Assembly: GCF_047675955.1 (NCBI RefSeq)
Contig: NC_132911.1
Location: forward strand, 70,713,133-70,777,132
Reading direction: 5' to 3'
DNA: 64,000 nucleotides
DNA from: Chlorocebus sabaeus
Lineage: Eukaryota > Chordata > Mammalia > Primates > Cercopithecidae
Part shown: one piece after another, positions 23,340 through 40,763 of the stretch
How the letters are laid out: each line of letters opens with the position of its first letter
Position numbering within the stretch: the stretch's first letter is position 1
The notes under the pieces: model-generated
The model's input: only the letters and a program-made list of their open reading frames with translations
The model's database searches: none
Told to the model about the DNA's origin: nothing
Program-made: the position numbers and the translations under genes

Positions 23340-23750
23340 AAATTGAGTTTAGCCTAAAGTTGCCTCCTTACATCTTCCTAAAGGTTTCTCCCTACACAGT
23401 GAACTGTAACCTAAACTGGATATATAAACAGACTGTAACCTATTCTTGTTTCAGCCAATCACAGACGGCCAACCGTTCATACTGTGTTCAAGTAAGGCAA
23501 AGGCCCAGCTGTACCCTGTGCAGCTGTACCAGGCAAGAATCCAGCTGTGTCTGGTCCTCACTCCCATTTTCTGTACATCACTTTCTTTTTTTCTCTCCAT
23601 AAAAGGCCTCCGACCACACGGCAATACCAATAGAGTCTCTCCAAACCTATTCTGGTGCGGGGGACTGCCCGATTCACAAAAAGCTTTTTGCTCCATTAAA
23701 CTCTGTTAAATTTAATTTGTCTAAAGTTTTTGTGTTAATGCTTTCAATTT
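23340..23750 (+). mobile_element. Solo LTR, ERV1-like, family uncertain
   Basis: The LTR layout is visible: a U3-like part with CCAAT at 23455-23459, a TATA-like CATAAAAGG at 23598-23606, a C-rich R start, and ATTAAA at 23695 with a T-rich end. TTTCTCCCTACACAGTGAAC and AACCTAAACTGG recall gammaretrovirus-like human LTRs, but I cannot name the family. No internal gag/pol/env sequence is present. The 5' edge may extend into the palindrome. Confidence 0.6.
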
Positions 23751-23759
23751 CAGCCCCTT

Positions 23760-25800
23760 TCTCAAAGGTCACCACTACTATCAAAGTGGTATTTTTATAG
23801 AATACAAACACATATGTGATTGACTTTCAAATGGTTCAGACGGGAAAAAGTTCTTTGAACTATACTTTCAATTTATCTATAAGCTTAGGATTGTTTCAAA
23901 GTTAGCTTTTTTTAAGTTAACAAGAAAACAAATCAGAAAAAAAAAGTATTCAAAGAAAAGTTGCTCCTAGGTTGACCACCCCCAGGGTATATCTTCTCTG
24001 CTGTTAGAGGCATTAAAGTAAAAACGTGTGGAGCATTTCCAAGCTGCCTGGCAATGCTCCAGTCCCCATTTATGCTCTGAGCTCCCTGGGAGTGGTAGGG
24101 TCCACCCCCAGGTCTCCTTCCTCCCCCAGCCCTGCACCTTGAAGTTCCAACTACAGATCCTCTACCTCCTAGACACTTACTGCCCTGCACCCACACACCA
24201 TCCCCCGGGCAAAAAGGCCTGCCTGCCAGGGTCTTATCACATTTTATTGATTGCAATAGAAAACCACTCTAAAAAAGAACTGGTTCCTACTCTGGGTTCC
24301 CTGTCCATAAGGCAGGGGCTTTTCTGGCCCTAGTTAATAGTGATGGAGAAATGTGGTGGGGATAGACGGGTGAGAACATGCCAAGTCTAACAGTGGCATC
24401 CCCAGTCCAAGAATGTCCAGGCTATCAGAGTGTGGTCCCTGCACAACTTCCACATCATGAAGATTGTGCCTACCTGCTCTTGAATCGTTTCAGGTCTCTC
24501 TTGACTCAGGACAACGGCCACAGATATTTTCCCCATTTTCAATGATCTGTTAGTATTGCACAATTTTTCATTCTAAGGACCAAAAGAAGGGTGGAGACTT
24601 CAGTGTTCCTGAGCAGAACCACAGCTCATGTTCAGAAGGAGGAAATGCTGCCTGTGGCTTCAGGGAGGCAAGAGGACCAGTCAGGCCCTCAGCCAGCCCA
24701 TTACTCAGCAGGTGAGCTGCTTGTGAAAGACAGTAGCTCACTTGTCATCCCAGTGTCCAGGGCAACAGCACAACAGTGCAGAGCCATACAGGTCAGTGTC
24801 CTGGCCTCCTATCATAAAAATCTCCCAAGCCTGTGCAGTGGGTGGGGCGTCTCTTTCCTCTGCCTGAAAGTGCAGTCAATAAAACCATGAGCCTAATTCT
24901 CGCCCAAGTGATTATTTTAGTGCTGGGGACCTCCAGAACGAGAGGTCCTCTCCCCACCATGAAACCTAGATTTATGACAAGGATTTAAGAAACACACCCT
25001 CCTCCACAATTTAACATTGTGTTTTGAAATGCAAACCCTGTGTTTCCTACAACAAAAAGCAAACATCATCCTCAGGAAACACAGAATTCAGCAGTGCCTA
25101 AGTTGGACTTACGGGGCAGGCAAAAGGAAGAGGAGGTTATGCACTAGAAGAAGTGAGCTGGGAATTAGATGTGAGAATTTGAGTTGGCAATCAGAAAGAA
25201 AAAGAGAAAAGGGAAGAACTTGAAGCAGCTTAGATGATTTCAGACACGATTAACTCATTATTCAGCAAACCATGCTGCACACTGGGAATGTAAACATGAA
25301 ATGCTCCTGCTCCTGGCCAGTGTAACAGTCTAATGGAAGATACTGACAGAAACAAACAAACAAGAAAACCATGTGATCTGTGTTAGACATGTTTACCTTG
25401 CAAAGCGAAAATAGAATAAGTGTCTGACTGGGAGAGTCGGGGACATTTGAGCTGGGTATTGAAAGATAAGTACAAGTTTTGCTAAGAAAAGAAAGGGCAA
25501 GGGCCTAAAGGCATTCCAAAGACAAGTCACTCAGAAAGTACTAGAAGAAAAGGCGCCAAGAACCCAGTTCGGGAAGATTTCTCTTACTATGAGAAAAGGG
25601 AGTATTCCTGGACAAAATGCATGGGTCCTTTGGCAAGGGGCTTGAGAAATGGCAATACAGGTCAGCCTGAACTCAAGGGGATGTGGGCCAGGGAAGAGAG
25701 AGAATGGTTTTGACCGTACTTTACATATAGGCTCTCATCTCAGATTACTTACCCATAAAATGTGGATAATAATTGCCCCTCTGCAAAGTTAGGATAAGAA
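23760..25800. other. Unique stretch, no gene recognised
   Basis: Contains short open frames only. The 25240-25720 part resembles an old mammalian-wide repeat (ACATTTGAGCTGGGTATTGA, AAGGGCAAGGGCCTAAAGGC) that I cannot assign firmly. Confidence 0.4.
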
Positions 25801-25804
25801 TATA

Positions 25805-25978
25805 CATATGGTTGAGGTATCTTAAGTAGTCAAACTCACAGAAACAGAAAATAGAATGGTGGTAGCCAGGGGCTGGGGAGGTGGGGAAATGGAGAACTTT
25901 TGTTCAGTGGGTATAGAGTTTCAATTTTACCAGATGAAAAAGTTCTAGAGGTCTTTTGCACAACAAAATGAAAATACT
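25805..25978 (+). repeat. L1M 3' UTR fragment
   Basis: AAACTCACAGAAACAGAAAA, TAGAATGGTGGTAGCCAGGG, GCTGGGGAGGTGGGGAAATG and AAAAAGTTCTAGAGGTC are typical of the region after L1 ORF2. Confidence 0.85.
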
Positions 25979-25979
25979 T

Positions 25980-26036
25980 GGCCAGGCGTGGTGGCTCATG
26001 ACTGTAATCCCAGAACTTCGGGAGGCTGAGGCTGAG
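25980..26036 (+). repeat. 57-bp Alu 5' fragment, 3'-truncated
   Basis: GGCCAGGCGTGGTGGCTCAT and CTGTAATCCCAGAACTTCGG begin a normal Alu, which stops at about base 57 with no A tail. Loss of the 3' end is unusual, since Alu truncation is normally 5', and implies a later deletion or recombination. Confidence 0.9.
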
Positions 26037-26540
26037 AACATTTACAATTAATTTTAACCTAAATGCAGCCTGAGAACTTGTTTTTTAAAAAGTCTCTTGT
26101 GCTTCTAATGAAGCCATCACATTAACACCAATTGCTTTACTTTTTGTATATGAACAACAAAACTTAGAAATAAAAATGAGTGAGATTAATTTAGAAGAAA
26201 TAACACTTGATCTAAATGAAAAGTCATGCTTTACTAAGTCACGTGGAAATGCAGCTCCTGCAGCTGCATCATCTTTCTGCTCTGTCTTCTTAAAATTACA
26301 ACAAACTTTTGAAGTAGATGCTGATGGGTGTTGTCTGCTTTTCCTGGTCAGTGATGTCACTATGCCTCCCTTCCCTATGGTGGACAGACAATAAATGCTG
26401 ACAAAATGTTGTGCAAGTTACATGTTCATTGCCAACAATCTTAAGACATGGAAAGCTGGTATCTAATTTTTCATTAAGCAAGAACTTTCTATTTTTTTAG
26501 CTGGTTGTTGGCAGAAAGGCTTATCAAAAAATTTAAAAAA
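26037..26540. other. Unassigned AT-rich segment
   Basis: No recognised repeat or exon. Open frames on opposite strands (26176-26394 +, 26085-26360 -) overlap and have no supporting features. Confidence 0.35.
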
Positions 26541-27368
<828 letters not shown>

Positions 27369-27822
27369 ATAAGCAATATAAAAACTAGATGTAATTTTAC
27401 ATGATACAATAAGTGACACAACCAATGTAGCAGATTTCCAACTACTCCTTATACACTCTGAACTAGAACTGCTTGGCCTCTATTTCCCAAACATATTGAA
27501 AGTACACATAGCCTGTATTTTTCCAGATTTCACATTGACCCCATCGACTAGCAGCCTGGCACTTTGAGCATATGGGATCACGCAGGCCAAAATATGGGTC
27601 ACAGCACAGCTGACTGGTACACTGAGTCACCAACAGCAATCAACAGCCAGTACCACAGCATACACTACCACTGCCTGTGACCAGAGGGAATTAGTTGTCC
27701 CTAGCAGCTGCTGTCCAAAAGCACTTTATTTCATCAACAAACACCCTGCATACTGTCCTTGAAAAGGAGGTGCTACTTATGCTGCATCTGGAAAGCTTCA
27801 AAAAAAAAGCGGGGGGACGCAG
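27369..27822. other. Short unique stretch
   Basis: No repeat or exon recognised; contains several CAGC/CACAGC words but no clear array. Confidence 0.35.
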
Positions 27823-28138
27823 GCTGGGTGTGGTGGATCACACCTGTAATCCCAGCACTTCAGGAGGCTGAGGTGGGAGGATCACTTGAGCCCAGGGGTT
27901 CAAGATGAGCCTGGACAACAAAGTGAGACCCTATCTCTACTAAAAAAAAAAAAAAAAAAAAAAGTTAGCCAGACATGGTGGTACATGCCTATAGTCCTGG
28001 CTACTGAGGAGGCTGGGGCAGGAGGATTGTTTGAGCTCCAGAGTTGGAGGCTATACTAAGCCATGATCGTACCACTGCACTCCAACCTTAGCAACAGAGC
28101 AAGACCCTGTCTCAAATTTTAAAAAATAAATAAATAAA
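27823..28138 (+). repeat. AluJ-like element
   Basis: GGCTGGGTGTGGTGGATCAC start, a 22-A middle run, an old-type right monomer and an (AAAT)n tail. Confidence 0.93.
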
Positions 28139-28954
<816 letters not shown>

Positions 28955-28970
28955 AAATAGCCTATTTTAT

Positions 28971-29635
28971 AAAAGAGATATATTTTTAGAGGAAAATGCT
29001 ATGAGTCTGAATTGTAGGGTGATCTTTGTTATTCACGCATCAATCAAACCTAAGCAAGGCAGCACCTACACTGACCACTACCCAAATTATAATTGCTACA
29101 CAAAGAAACAGCCTGGCAACCCAAAATCTATGAAGTGATAACAAATAGGAACTCCCTTCAGGTCAAAATCGCCCCTCAAGTCAATGTCTGTACTCCAGGA
29201 CTGCTTTCGCATGGGACACTTGAGAGCACACATCCCCTTTCTTCAAACTCTTCTTTCCATGCTTCTTGCTGCGGGACACTCCTGGGTCCCGCTCATCTCC
29301 TTGACCTTCTCTTTCCTGGTTCCTTGGCTAGTGTTTCTTCCTGCTTCCAGGCTGTGACTGTAGGTGCCCCCTAAAACTGAGGCCTCAGCCCTCTGTTCAT
29401 CCTGCATTACAATCACTGTCTTGGAGAATCAACCCTTATACCATTGCCTTTCATCTATCTAACTCAAATTGCATCTCCTTTCTTGACACCCACCCAAACT
29501 CCAGACTCAAGTCTTATACTTTCTTCAAGTTTCAGTTCAAGTCTGTCTCCAGACCTCACTGCTATTTCCCTCCTTTGAATTCTAATAGCATTTATAACCT
29601 ACACCACACAATCTGAAATTTAATTTTGTTTGTTT
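28971..29635. other. Unassigned stretch, possibly old L2 DNA
   Basis: The C/T-rich part (29260-29590) with TTTCTTGACACCCACCCAAA resembles decayed L2-type sequence, but I cannot confirm it. No exon recognised. Confidence 0.35.
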
Positions 29636-29637
29636 AT

Positions 29638-30070
<433 letters not shown>

Positions 30071-31237
30071 TAATTTTATTTATATTCCAAGTTTTTCCCT
30101 ACACCTTTCATGGATGTATATTTGCTTCCTTCCCAACCAAAATGAAAGCTCTTTCTGCACAGAGGTGAGGGCTTTCATTCATTTATTCAACTAGTATCTA
30201 TTGAGAATTTACTACGTGCCAGTGCTATTCTAAGTACGTAAGTAAACAAAACAAAGATCTCTGGCTTCGTGGAGCTTATATTTTAGTGGGTGGGGTAGGG
30301 GACCGAGGTAGGGGTAAGGAGAGACAGATAATGACTAATAAACAAATAAATAAGTATATTGTTTATTGTTACTAAGTATATTCAACAGCTTCACGTGGTT
30401 ACTAGCAATAGTATTGGACAGCATAGGTCTAATGTCTTCATTCCCTGGATTTCATTTAATTTAATTTGGAAAAAATGTCACAAGTAAATCAGGCTGACAT
30501 ATTTGTATTCATTTTCTCAAATGCAAAGCAACCTTCTGAATCCACATTTTTCATACCACAATGCAGGTGGTGGGAGTAGGCTAGGATGGTGGATTTGTTT
30601 GCTTTTTGTGTAACAAGAAAAGCAAATAACAGAATGACCACATTAGCAAATTCAGGTGCAAAAGCAGATCTACCAGGTGTCTCAGGGCTTACGCTCTTAG
30701 GGTCTAAAAGGGCTTTGCTATTTAAACAATTGCAAGAAAACACATTGTTCTGTAGACTCTGAAGGGCAATTACAAAGGAGAGGTTTCAAAGACATTTGGG
30801 AGATGACGTCACCAGGATGAATGGACTGCTTGCCACAGTTTTAAAGAAAACAGCCCTCATTAGACCCCACAGGTTTCATACAATCCCCATATGACTTTCT
30901 AATCAGAGAAGGAACAGGCTGTTTACAGACAGTGTTTGTGGTGCAGTTATTTTTCAGGACAGCTATTTTGGCAGTCTCATGGAAACTGCTCCATGAAATG
31001 GAGCCTCCTTCTGTCTGGTATCACCGAACCCTATATGCATCCCTGTTGCTTGCTCTGCCTCTGGCCGCCAGGGTTTATAGGGGATTTTTGCTCCTTCTAT
31101 TGCTTTTGGTTCCATGTTAGTCATCCAGAATTTATGTATTTTTAATGAAATGTATAAATAACATGCAATATTCATGTGAAAAAAAGGTAGGCTATCACGT
31201 CGATGTGTACTTAGAGAAACTCCCTAGATGGATATTT
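30071..31237. other. Unique stretch with an L2/MIR-type fragment
   Basis: 30165-30300 (TTCATTTATTCAACTAGTATCTATTGAGAATTTACTACGTGCC region, then TGGAGCTTATATTTTAGTGG) is an ancient LINE/SINE tail. The rest (30310-31230) has no recognised repeat or exon. Confidence 0.45.
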
Positions 31238-31518
31238 CCTTTCTTTCTTTCTTTTTTTTTTTTTTTTGAGACAGTTTTACTCTTGTCACCCAGACTGCAA
31301 TGGCGCAATCTCAGCTCACTGCAACCTCCGCATCCTAGGTTCAAGCAATTTTCCTGCCTCAGCCTCTCTGGGATTGCAGGCATGTGCCACCACGCCTGGC
31401 TAATTTTTGTACTTTTAGTAGAAACAGGGTTTCACCAGGTTGGCCAGGCTAATCTCGAACTCCTGACCTAGGTGATCTGCCCACCTTGGCTTCCCAAATG
31501 CTGGGATTACAGGCCGGC
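31238..31518 (-). repeat. Alu, reverse, with target duplication
   Basis: (CTTT)n plus poly-T, then GAGACAGTTTTACTCTTGTC to GGATTACAGGCCGGCC. CCTAGATGGATATTTC before and CCTAGACGGATGTTTT after are the diverged duplication. About 20 bases are missing around the first monomer end. Confidence 0.93.
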
Positions 31519-31679
31519 CTAGACGGATGTTTTCTAAACTGGCAGTAATCATTGCCTCTAGCGTGGGATCTTAGGAACTTGGGAACAGGAATAGTGAGAA
31601 CTGTACTGCTCAAGATACACCCTTTTGAACTCTGAATATTTTTTGTATCAAATGCATCTGATTTTTAATCTTGTTTTAA

Positions 31680-32420
<741 letters not shown>

Positions 32421-33668
32421 ATTCAAACTAGGTTAGCTTTTCAGTGGATGCCCCTCCTCCAAACCGTCATCATAAAGGAATGTAACCTATTAACTAATGC
32501 CAATACAAAATATGTTGAGAAAACTGTTAGAAATGTAATTGAGCATTATCTGGGCAGCCTGTTGCTAAGGAAAAAGGATCACATTGTCTCCAGTATCCTC
32601 GCCTCCTATCCCCTGCCCCCTCTAGCGTCTGAAAAATAATTCCACTGACATATTCAAGAAACTTAAAAAAACAGACAGATTTGCAAATCTGTCATAAAAT
32701 ATGAGTGTTGCAATTCAAAGAGCAAAATCAGAGGACGTGAGATGTGGAATTCTCAGGACTCAAGCAGATTCTCAGGAAAAAAGCAATCCTCAAGCATAAT
32801 GATGCCCTTGCTGAGGGCAGACGTGTGGTAAACACAATCACGGTGTTGTTATTCATGGTTTTCCATCAGCAACTGCCTGCCCCCGGACCTGACACAGCCC
32901 TGGTCCCCGCCTTCCCCGATCCCTGTCTCAAAGGCATCCAGGGCACTGACATGGAGGGGAGGTTACGCAACCAAATGGAGCTTGGAATGGATGAAGCTCT
33001 TCCTTTATTGATAATAAAGTCAGCTGAAAAAATCAGTGTTGTGTGGGGTTTTTTAATGACTTTTTAGGCTTCTTCAAAGGCTGTATCAAATATGCTTACA
33101 TCAAAATGATAATGTCAAAATGCCAGGTGTCCTTCCAGACTTAATAAGATGCTAGTCCACCTGTCACTCCAAGGAGAGGGAACAGAGGCATGCACAGGGG
33201 GAAGGATCTTTCAGAGCCACCAAGCCAGCATGCAGCAGAGCGGGGCCGAACACTCAGGTATACTGTGGCCCCATAATATGTGTCATGTTTTACACACACA
33301 CAGGATGAAATGTTCACCCCAACAGAGCAGATTCACTCATTGTGCATTCCCTCTAGAGACTATCGGAATTTCTGGATTATCAAAATCAATGCCAGCACCC
33401 AATACCAGAATTATCAAACTCAATCTTTTTTCTTGCTTTTACTTATATGCCGTGCTTTAAAACTCTGCTGCTGTAGGGTTCTACAGCTCCATGATCTTCC
33501 CGCCAAAACACATGTCAGTTAACTCCCTTCAGGACTGAAAGGTTTGTCTCCAGAAACCTGCAAGGGGTATGACAAGTGCCAAATGTAGGTCTGGGGTCTC
33601 CTAAAGAAAGGGCTGTGACATGACCAGAGCAAGGAGTTTGGCTCTGTGGAATTCTGGAATAGCGTTTT
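32421..33668. other. Unique stretch, no gene recognised
   Basis: Open frames at 32744-33067 and 33149-33460 show no domain or splice evidence. An ATAATAAAG signal occurs at 33011 without other transcript marks. Confidence 0.4.
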
Positions 33669-33670
<2 letters not shown>

Positions 33671-33709
<39 letters not shown>

Positions 33710-33995
33710 AGACTGGGTTTTGCTCTGTTGCCCAGGCTGGAGTGCACTAATGCAGTCGTAGCTCACTGCAGCCCTGAACTCTCGGGTTCAAGGAAGACTT
33801 TCACCTCAGCCTCCCAAGTAACTTGAAATACAGCCACAAACTATCACAATCGGCTACTTTTGTGTTGCTGTTGTTGTTGAGGCCAGGTCTCACCACATTG
33901 CCTAAGCCGGTCTCAAACTCCTGGGCTCAAGCAATCCTCCCACCTCAGCCCCGCAAAGTGTTGGGATTACAGATGTGAGCCACCATGCCCAGCCT
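33671..33995 (-). repeat. AluJ-like element with 48-T tail complement
   Basis: Uninterrupted T run 33671-33718, then GAGACTGGGTTTTGCTCTGT; (GTT)n middle linker; end GAGCCACCATGCCCAGCC. Such a long pure tail on an old Alu body suggests secondary expansion. Confidence 0.95.
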
Positions 33996-34147
33996 ATAGC
34001 ACCTTTTGTTAGTGAGTTTTACAGGATTAGGAAAAGCAGATGAGTCACCCTAAAGCCTTAATCTTTACAAGAATCACCTGCTGAATTTGTATAAATACAA
34101 ATTCCTGGGTCCCTATCTCAGATTATCATAGGTTAGGGTGGAGAATT

Positions 34148-34150
<3 letters not shown>

Positions 34151-34187
<37 letters not shown>
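34151..34187. repeat. (CA)n microsatellite, about 18 units
   Basis: Pure alternating CA from 34151 to 34187; likely length-polymorphic. Confidence 0.98.
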
Positions 34188-34191
<4 letters not shown>

Positions 34192-34252
34192 TTCAGATGC
34201 TATCGGTCCAATTGGCCCTAAATTGTCAGTGAGTGAATAAGTTTCACTTGCC

Positions 34253-34294
34253 TTCATTTCACTTTCACTTCATTTCACTTTCACTTCATTTCAC
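34253..34294. repeat. 16-bp tandem repeat, 2.6 copies
   Basis: TTCATTTCACTTTCAC occurs at 34253-34268 and 34269-34284, with a partial third copy to 34294. Confidence 0.93.
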
Positions 34295-34544
34295 AATGGC
34301 CCATGTTTTTCTGAAGAAGAAGTTGAATCCTAAAGGGCAGCCTTATTTAAGTAGTGAGATACATCATTGAATATTTACTCGTAATTTATATCTTGCCTGT
34401 TGCTAGGATTGTTGAAACAGTCAATGCTTGAGCAGGATGGCAATGAGAGATACATATTAGGGAAAACTAGAAGATCGGGGACCTCACATTCGTGAGTGGC
34501 TGGTATCAGCTCATCCTCTGTTTTCACAAATACACATTTTCATG

Positions 34545-34690
34545 CAGTCCTCCCAGCCACCTCATTTTCTAAATGAGAAATTGGAGGCTTAGAAAGATTC
34601 AATAACTTGCTCGAGGTCACACAGACACTAAGTGTGTTTCTGTCTGCTTTGATCCCATAGCGGTCCAATACCCTACAGCTGCAACCTATC
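34545..34690 (-). repeat. MIR SINE, reverse
   Basis: CTCATTTTCTAAATGAGAAA, TTGGAGGCTTAGAAAGATTC, AATAACTTGCTCGAGGTCAC and ACAGACACTAAGTGTG follow reversed MIR. Confidence 0.87.
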
Positions 34691-35129
34691 TGAAACTCTA
34701 AACAAGAAAGTGTGAAATCACTTGTATTTAAAATTAATAGAAAAAGCAAAAATAAACCTTTTGAAAATGTTTGCACCGATGACTACATGAGCATGGCCAG
34801 CAAAAACCTCTCTTGAAAGGGGAAATAATTTGGCTGCTTGTGGTTTAGAAACATTGCCCCACCCTCAATGCTGCACCTATCAAGTCAGTGAGCTCCCTGC
34901 TAACTGTGCCCTCCACTTGAGTCATGAATATGCCAACGACAGGAAAGGAAGGGGAAATTCCATCAAACATCTGAAGTCTTGTTTCAGGAATGAGTGACTC
35001 AGAGGCCACTGACAGCTCCCGGCCCTTATGAAGAAGCCACAAGCAATCAGTGCACACTTAATGGAACTTGGGCTTTCAGAGCACCAACTTCTAGAGGATG
35101 ATTGATTTCTGGGCCCCAAGTCTGCAGTC

Positions 35130-35285
35130 AAACATTTCAGAAACCTCTGGGGCAAGTGCTTTAACTTCCCTCACCCTCAGTGTCTTTGTGTAAAATGAAG
35201 ATAACACCTACCACACAGAGAAATTGTGAGGCACAAAATAAGATAGGGAGGTAATGACATTGGTACACAATAGGTACTGGAACGA
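35130..35285 (+). repeat. MIR SINE, forward
   Basis: GGGGCAAGTGCTTTAACTTC, CCTCACCCTCAGTGTCTTTG and AATTGTGAGGCACAAAATAAG are the MIR core and 3' part. Confidence 0.78.
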
Positions 35286-35621
35286 TGGGAACTCCTGATT
35301 ACCAAGAGAAAGGAAGAAGCATAACAAATAACAGTCAAAGTGCTCTCCTCTTGACTTCATTTCTTCAACAACCATAAGTTGAGAGCTCACTGGATGCCGA
35401 AGACTCAAAGGAGAAGACAGGTGGGCAGAAGGAGTGAGCTCCCGTGATGATGCAATGTGATCAGTGCAGAAATCCAAGAGGAGCAAAGAGTTAGGGCCAG
35501 GGAGGTGAACTGATGAGTTCTGCCTGGGGCATCACAAGGACCCAGGGAGCTGGGCTTGGGCAGGGCCAGGAGTAAGAGGTCACTAGGTGGACAAAGAAAA
35601 GGTGTTTTAGGCAAAGCAAAG

Positions 35622-35797
35622 AGCAGCTGGAACTACAGGCACATGCCATCATGCCTGGCTAATATTTTTGTATTTTTAGTGGAGACAGGGTTTCACCATG
35701 TTGGCCAGGCTGGTCTCAAACTCCTGACCTCAGGTGATCCGCCTGCCTCAGCCTCCCAAAGTGCTAGGATTACAGACATGAGCCACTGTGTCCAGCC
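35622..35797 (-). repeat. Alu left part, reverse, truncated
   Basis: AGCTGGAACTACAGGCACAT to GAGCCACTGTGTCCAGCC. It lacks the poly-T end and right monomer, so its 3' part was lost or never joined here. Confidence 0.9.
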
Positions 35798-35926
35798 TAA
35801 TTTCTTAAATTTTTATAGAGACAGGATCTCAGTTGGCCTCAAATTCCTGGGCTCAAGCAATCCTCCTGCCTCAGTCTCCCAAAGTGCTAAGATTACAGTC
35901 ATGAGTCACTGTGCCCAGGTTGGAAT
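35798..35926 (-). repeat. Second Alu monomer fragment abutting the first
   Basis: TTTTTATAGAGACAGGATCT, GGCCTCAAATTCCTGGGCTC to GAGTCACTGTGCCCAGG. It has Alu-left-monomer sequence and lies directly after the previous copy. Confidence 0.88.
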
Positions 35927-35939
35927 ATAGTCTTATAGT

Positions 35940-36080
35940 TTTATTTTGCCCATTAATTCACCCGTTTGTTCATTCATTTAACAAACATTTGTGAAGACCT
36001 GCTCTGTGCCAGCAGTGTGAAGGCTATAAGGAGAAATATCGAGACATAAGTAGGGATGGCTCCTGTCTTCAAGGAGGTTA
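35940..36080 (+). repeat. L2/MIR-type ancient fragment
   Basis: TTCATTCATTTAACAAACAT, CTGCTCTGTGCCAGCAGTGT and CTCCTGTCTTCAAGGAGGTT resemble the widespread mammalian LINE/SINE tail. Confidence 0.6.
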
Positions 36081-36235
36081 CTTCTAATATATTGCATGGC
36101 TGTAATAAAATGAAATCTGCTACATGGGCCTTTAGAATAGCACAAACAAGATATTAAGGGAATTCAAAGTGAGAAAGGTGTTTTGAGAACCTTAGTTACT
36201 GTACATAATTGGAAAATTATCTCTAGATTCTTGCT

Positions 36236-36390
36236 TTTTGAGGTATGGCTCATGGAACCAAAGCAAAGGCATCACCCCGGAGCTTATTAGAAATGCAAAA
36301 TTACAGATGTTGAATGTGGATCTGAATTTAAATGAGATCCTCTGGTTGTGTGTATGTACATTCCAGTTTGAGAAGCACTGGTTTGCAGCC
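36236..36390 (+). repeat. MER5A-type hAT remnant
   Basis: GCATCACCCCGGAGCTTATT, AGAAATGCAAAATTACAGAT and CCAGTTTGAGAAGCACTGG follow the MER5A order. The small open frame here is only this repeat. Confidence 0.82.
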
Positions 36391-37392
36391 CATGAGGCCT
36401 TAAAGCTTGTTTTAAATAGTCTAAGAAAAAAAAAATAAATGATAAGCAGAAAGTGATCAAAACTAAACTCCTTGTACTGTGAGATTAATCTAACCACAAT
36501 ATAATCTTTCAAAAATAGTAGCTCTTTTCCTTAAATACATCTTGTATTTCCAACTCTTCCATTATTCCACCTGAGAGGTATGCAGGTGTGTGGGCCTCAA
36601 ATAAGAAGGAAAAAAAAGAGAGAGAGAGATGGGGAAAGAAAATGGGTCCTTTCTGGAAGGCAGACAGGGTTGGCAAGCTAGCAGCAGATGCAGTTCTGGA
36701 AAATAAAGCCCATGTGCTTTGAGGTGGCTGGGGAGTCATTTGTTCTTAGATCTCCATTTCACCTGCCTCACAGCTGTCCTGCTGCATGCTTCATCAATAT
36801 CCCGGCAGGCAGGTTTGTGCCAGCTTCATTTCATATGTCAATCAAGGGACACCTGTTCAGTTACCTACTGAATACATTGTGTGAGCTAAATGTTCCAAGG
36901 TACATAAAAGCTTGATCAAAGGTGAGTAGAAATAATGATAAGAATAGGTAGGAAGCAAGTAGTATCAAAAGAGAGGTACAAACCAAAGACTGTGAATGTT
37001 GAGATAAGGGAGAGAAAATTCTGGCTCAGGAGATCCAAGAAGACTTCATGAAGGAGGCAGCAGAACCAGTTGAGCCTTGAGCCTTGCATGCTGATTAGGA
37101 TTTGAAGAGGGAGCTATGGGGTTAGGGCATTTTTATAAGGGCATCTAGCTCACAAAAAGAATGGAGGTAGGAAGAAAAAGGCTTTCTCTGAGGAGATGAA
37201 AGGATCTGACTGGGGAATGTGAGGAAGCAAGCGGGAATGGGAGGCTCCAAGTGCCCAAATGTGAGTAGCAGAGAGTCATCGAAGGGTTTGAGTAGAGGAG
37301 TGACATGATCATGTCCGGACTTTAGAGCTCTTGTATGCCAGGAGTTCTTGGCAGGTGAGGGAGTAAGTGGGAGGATAAAGAATTATCCTCCT
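36391..37392. other. Unique stretch plus unassigned old repeat
   Basis: A short GA run sits at about 36617. DNA at 37020-37330 (AGAAGACTTCATGAAGGAGG, GGAGTGACATGATCATGTCC) resembles an old mammalian repeat also hinted at near 25.3 kb. No gene recognised. Confidence 0.4.
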
Positions 37393-40429
<3,037 letters not shown>

Positions 40430-40730
40430 AGCCTGCCCTCGACCCTGCTTGTCATGTCCCTAATCGCGTCCCATCTGGTGTCTGGCATGCACAAAGGCCG
40501 CCCGCCCCGGCTGCGCTCCAGCGGGTTATGCACTTGTGCAGTGCAGTGGCCGCTCCGCGCCGGGTCGACGCGACACACTTCTGGCAGGTGCGGGCCAGGG
40601 CCATCCGCAGGCTATGGTGCCCTCTGTGCCCTTAGCCTCTCTGGGGCTCGGCCCACTCAAAGGGCCCAGGGTGCTGCGGGCTTGGGCCCCCTCCCGCTCC
40701 GGGCTGGCGCCGGGACTGACGGCTGATATG
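40430..40730. promoter_or_regulatory. Second CpG-rich patch (possible CpG island)
   Basis: Dense CpG (CCGCCCGCCCCGGCTGCGCTC, GCGCCGGGTCGACGCGACAC, GGCTGGCGCCGGGACTGACG) in an otherwise CpG-poor region, not in a transposon. A small CAG/CTG run (AGCAGTAGCAGCAGCAGCAG) lies at about 40401. On the minus strand AATAAATAAAA occurs at about 40350. It may mark an unannotated promoter or enhancer. Confidence 0.55.
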
Positions 40731-40763
40731 GGTAGACTGGCCCTCAGCGGGAGAAATAGAGAG

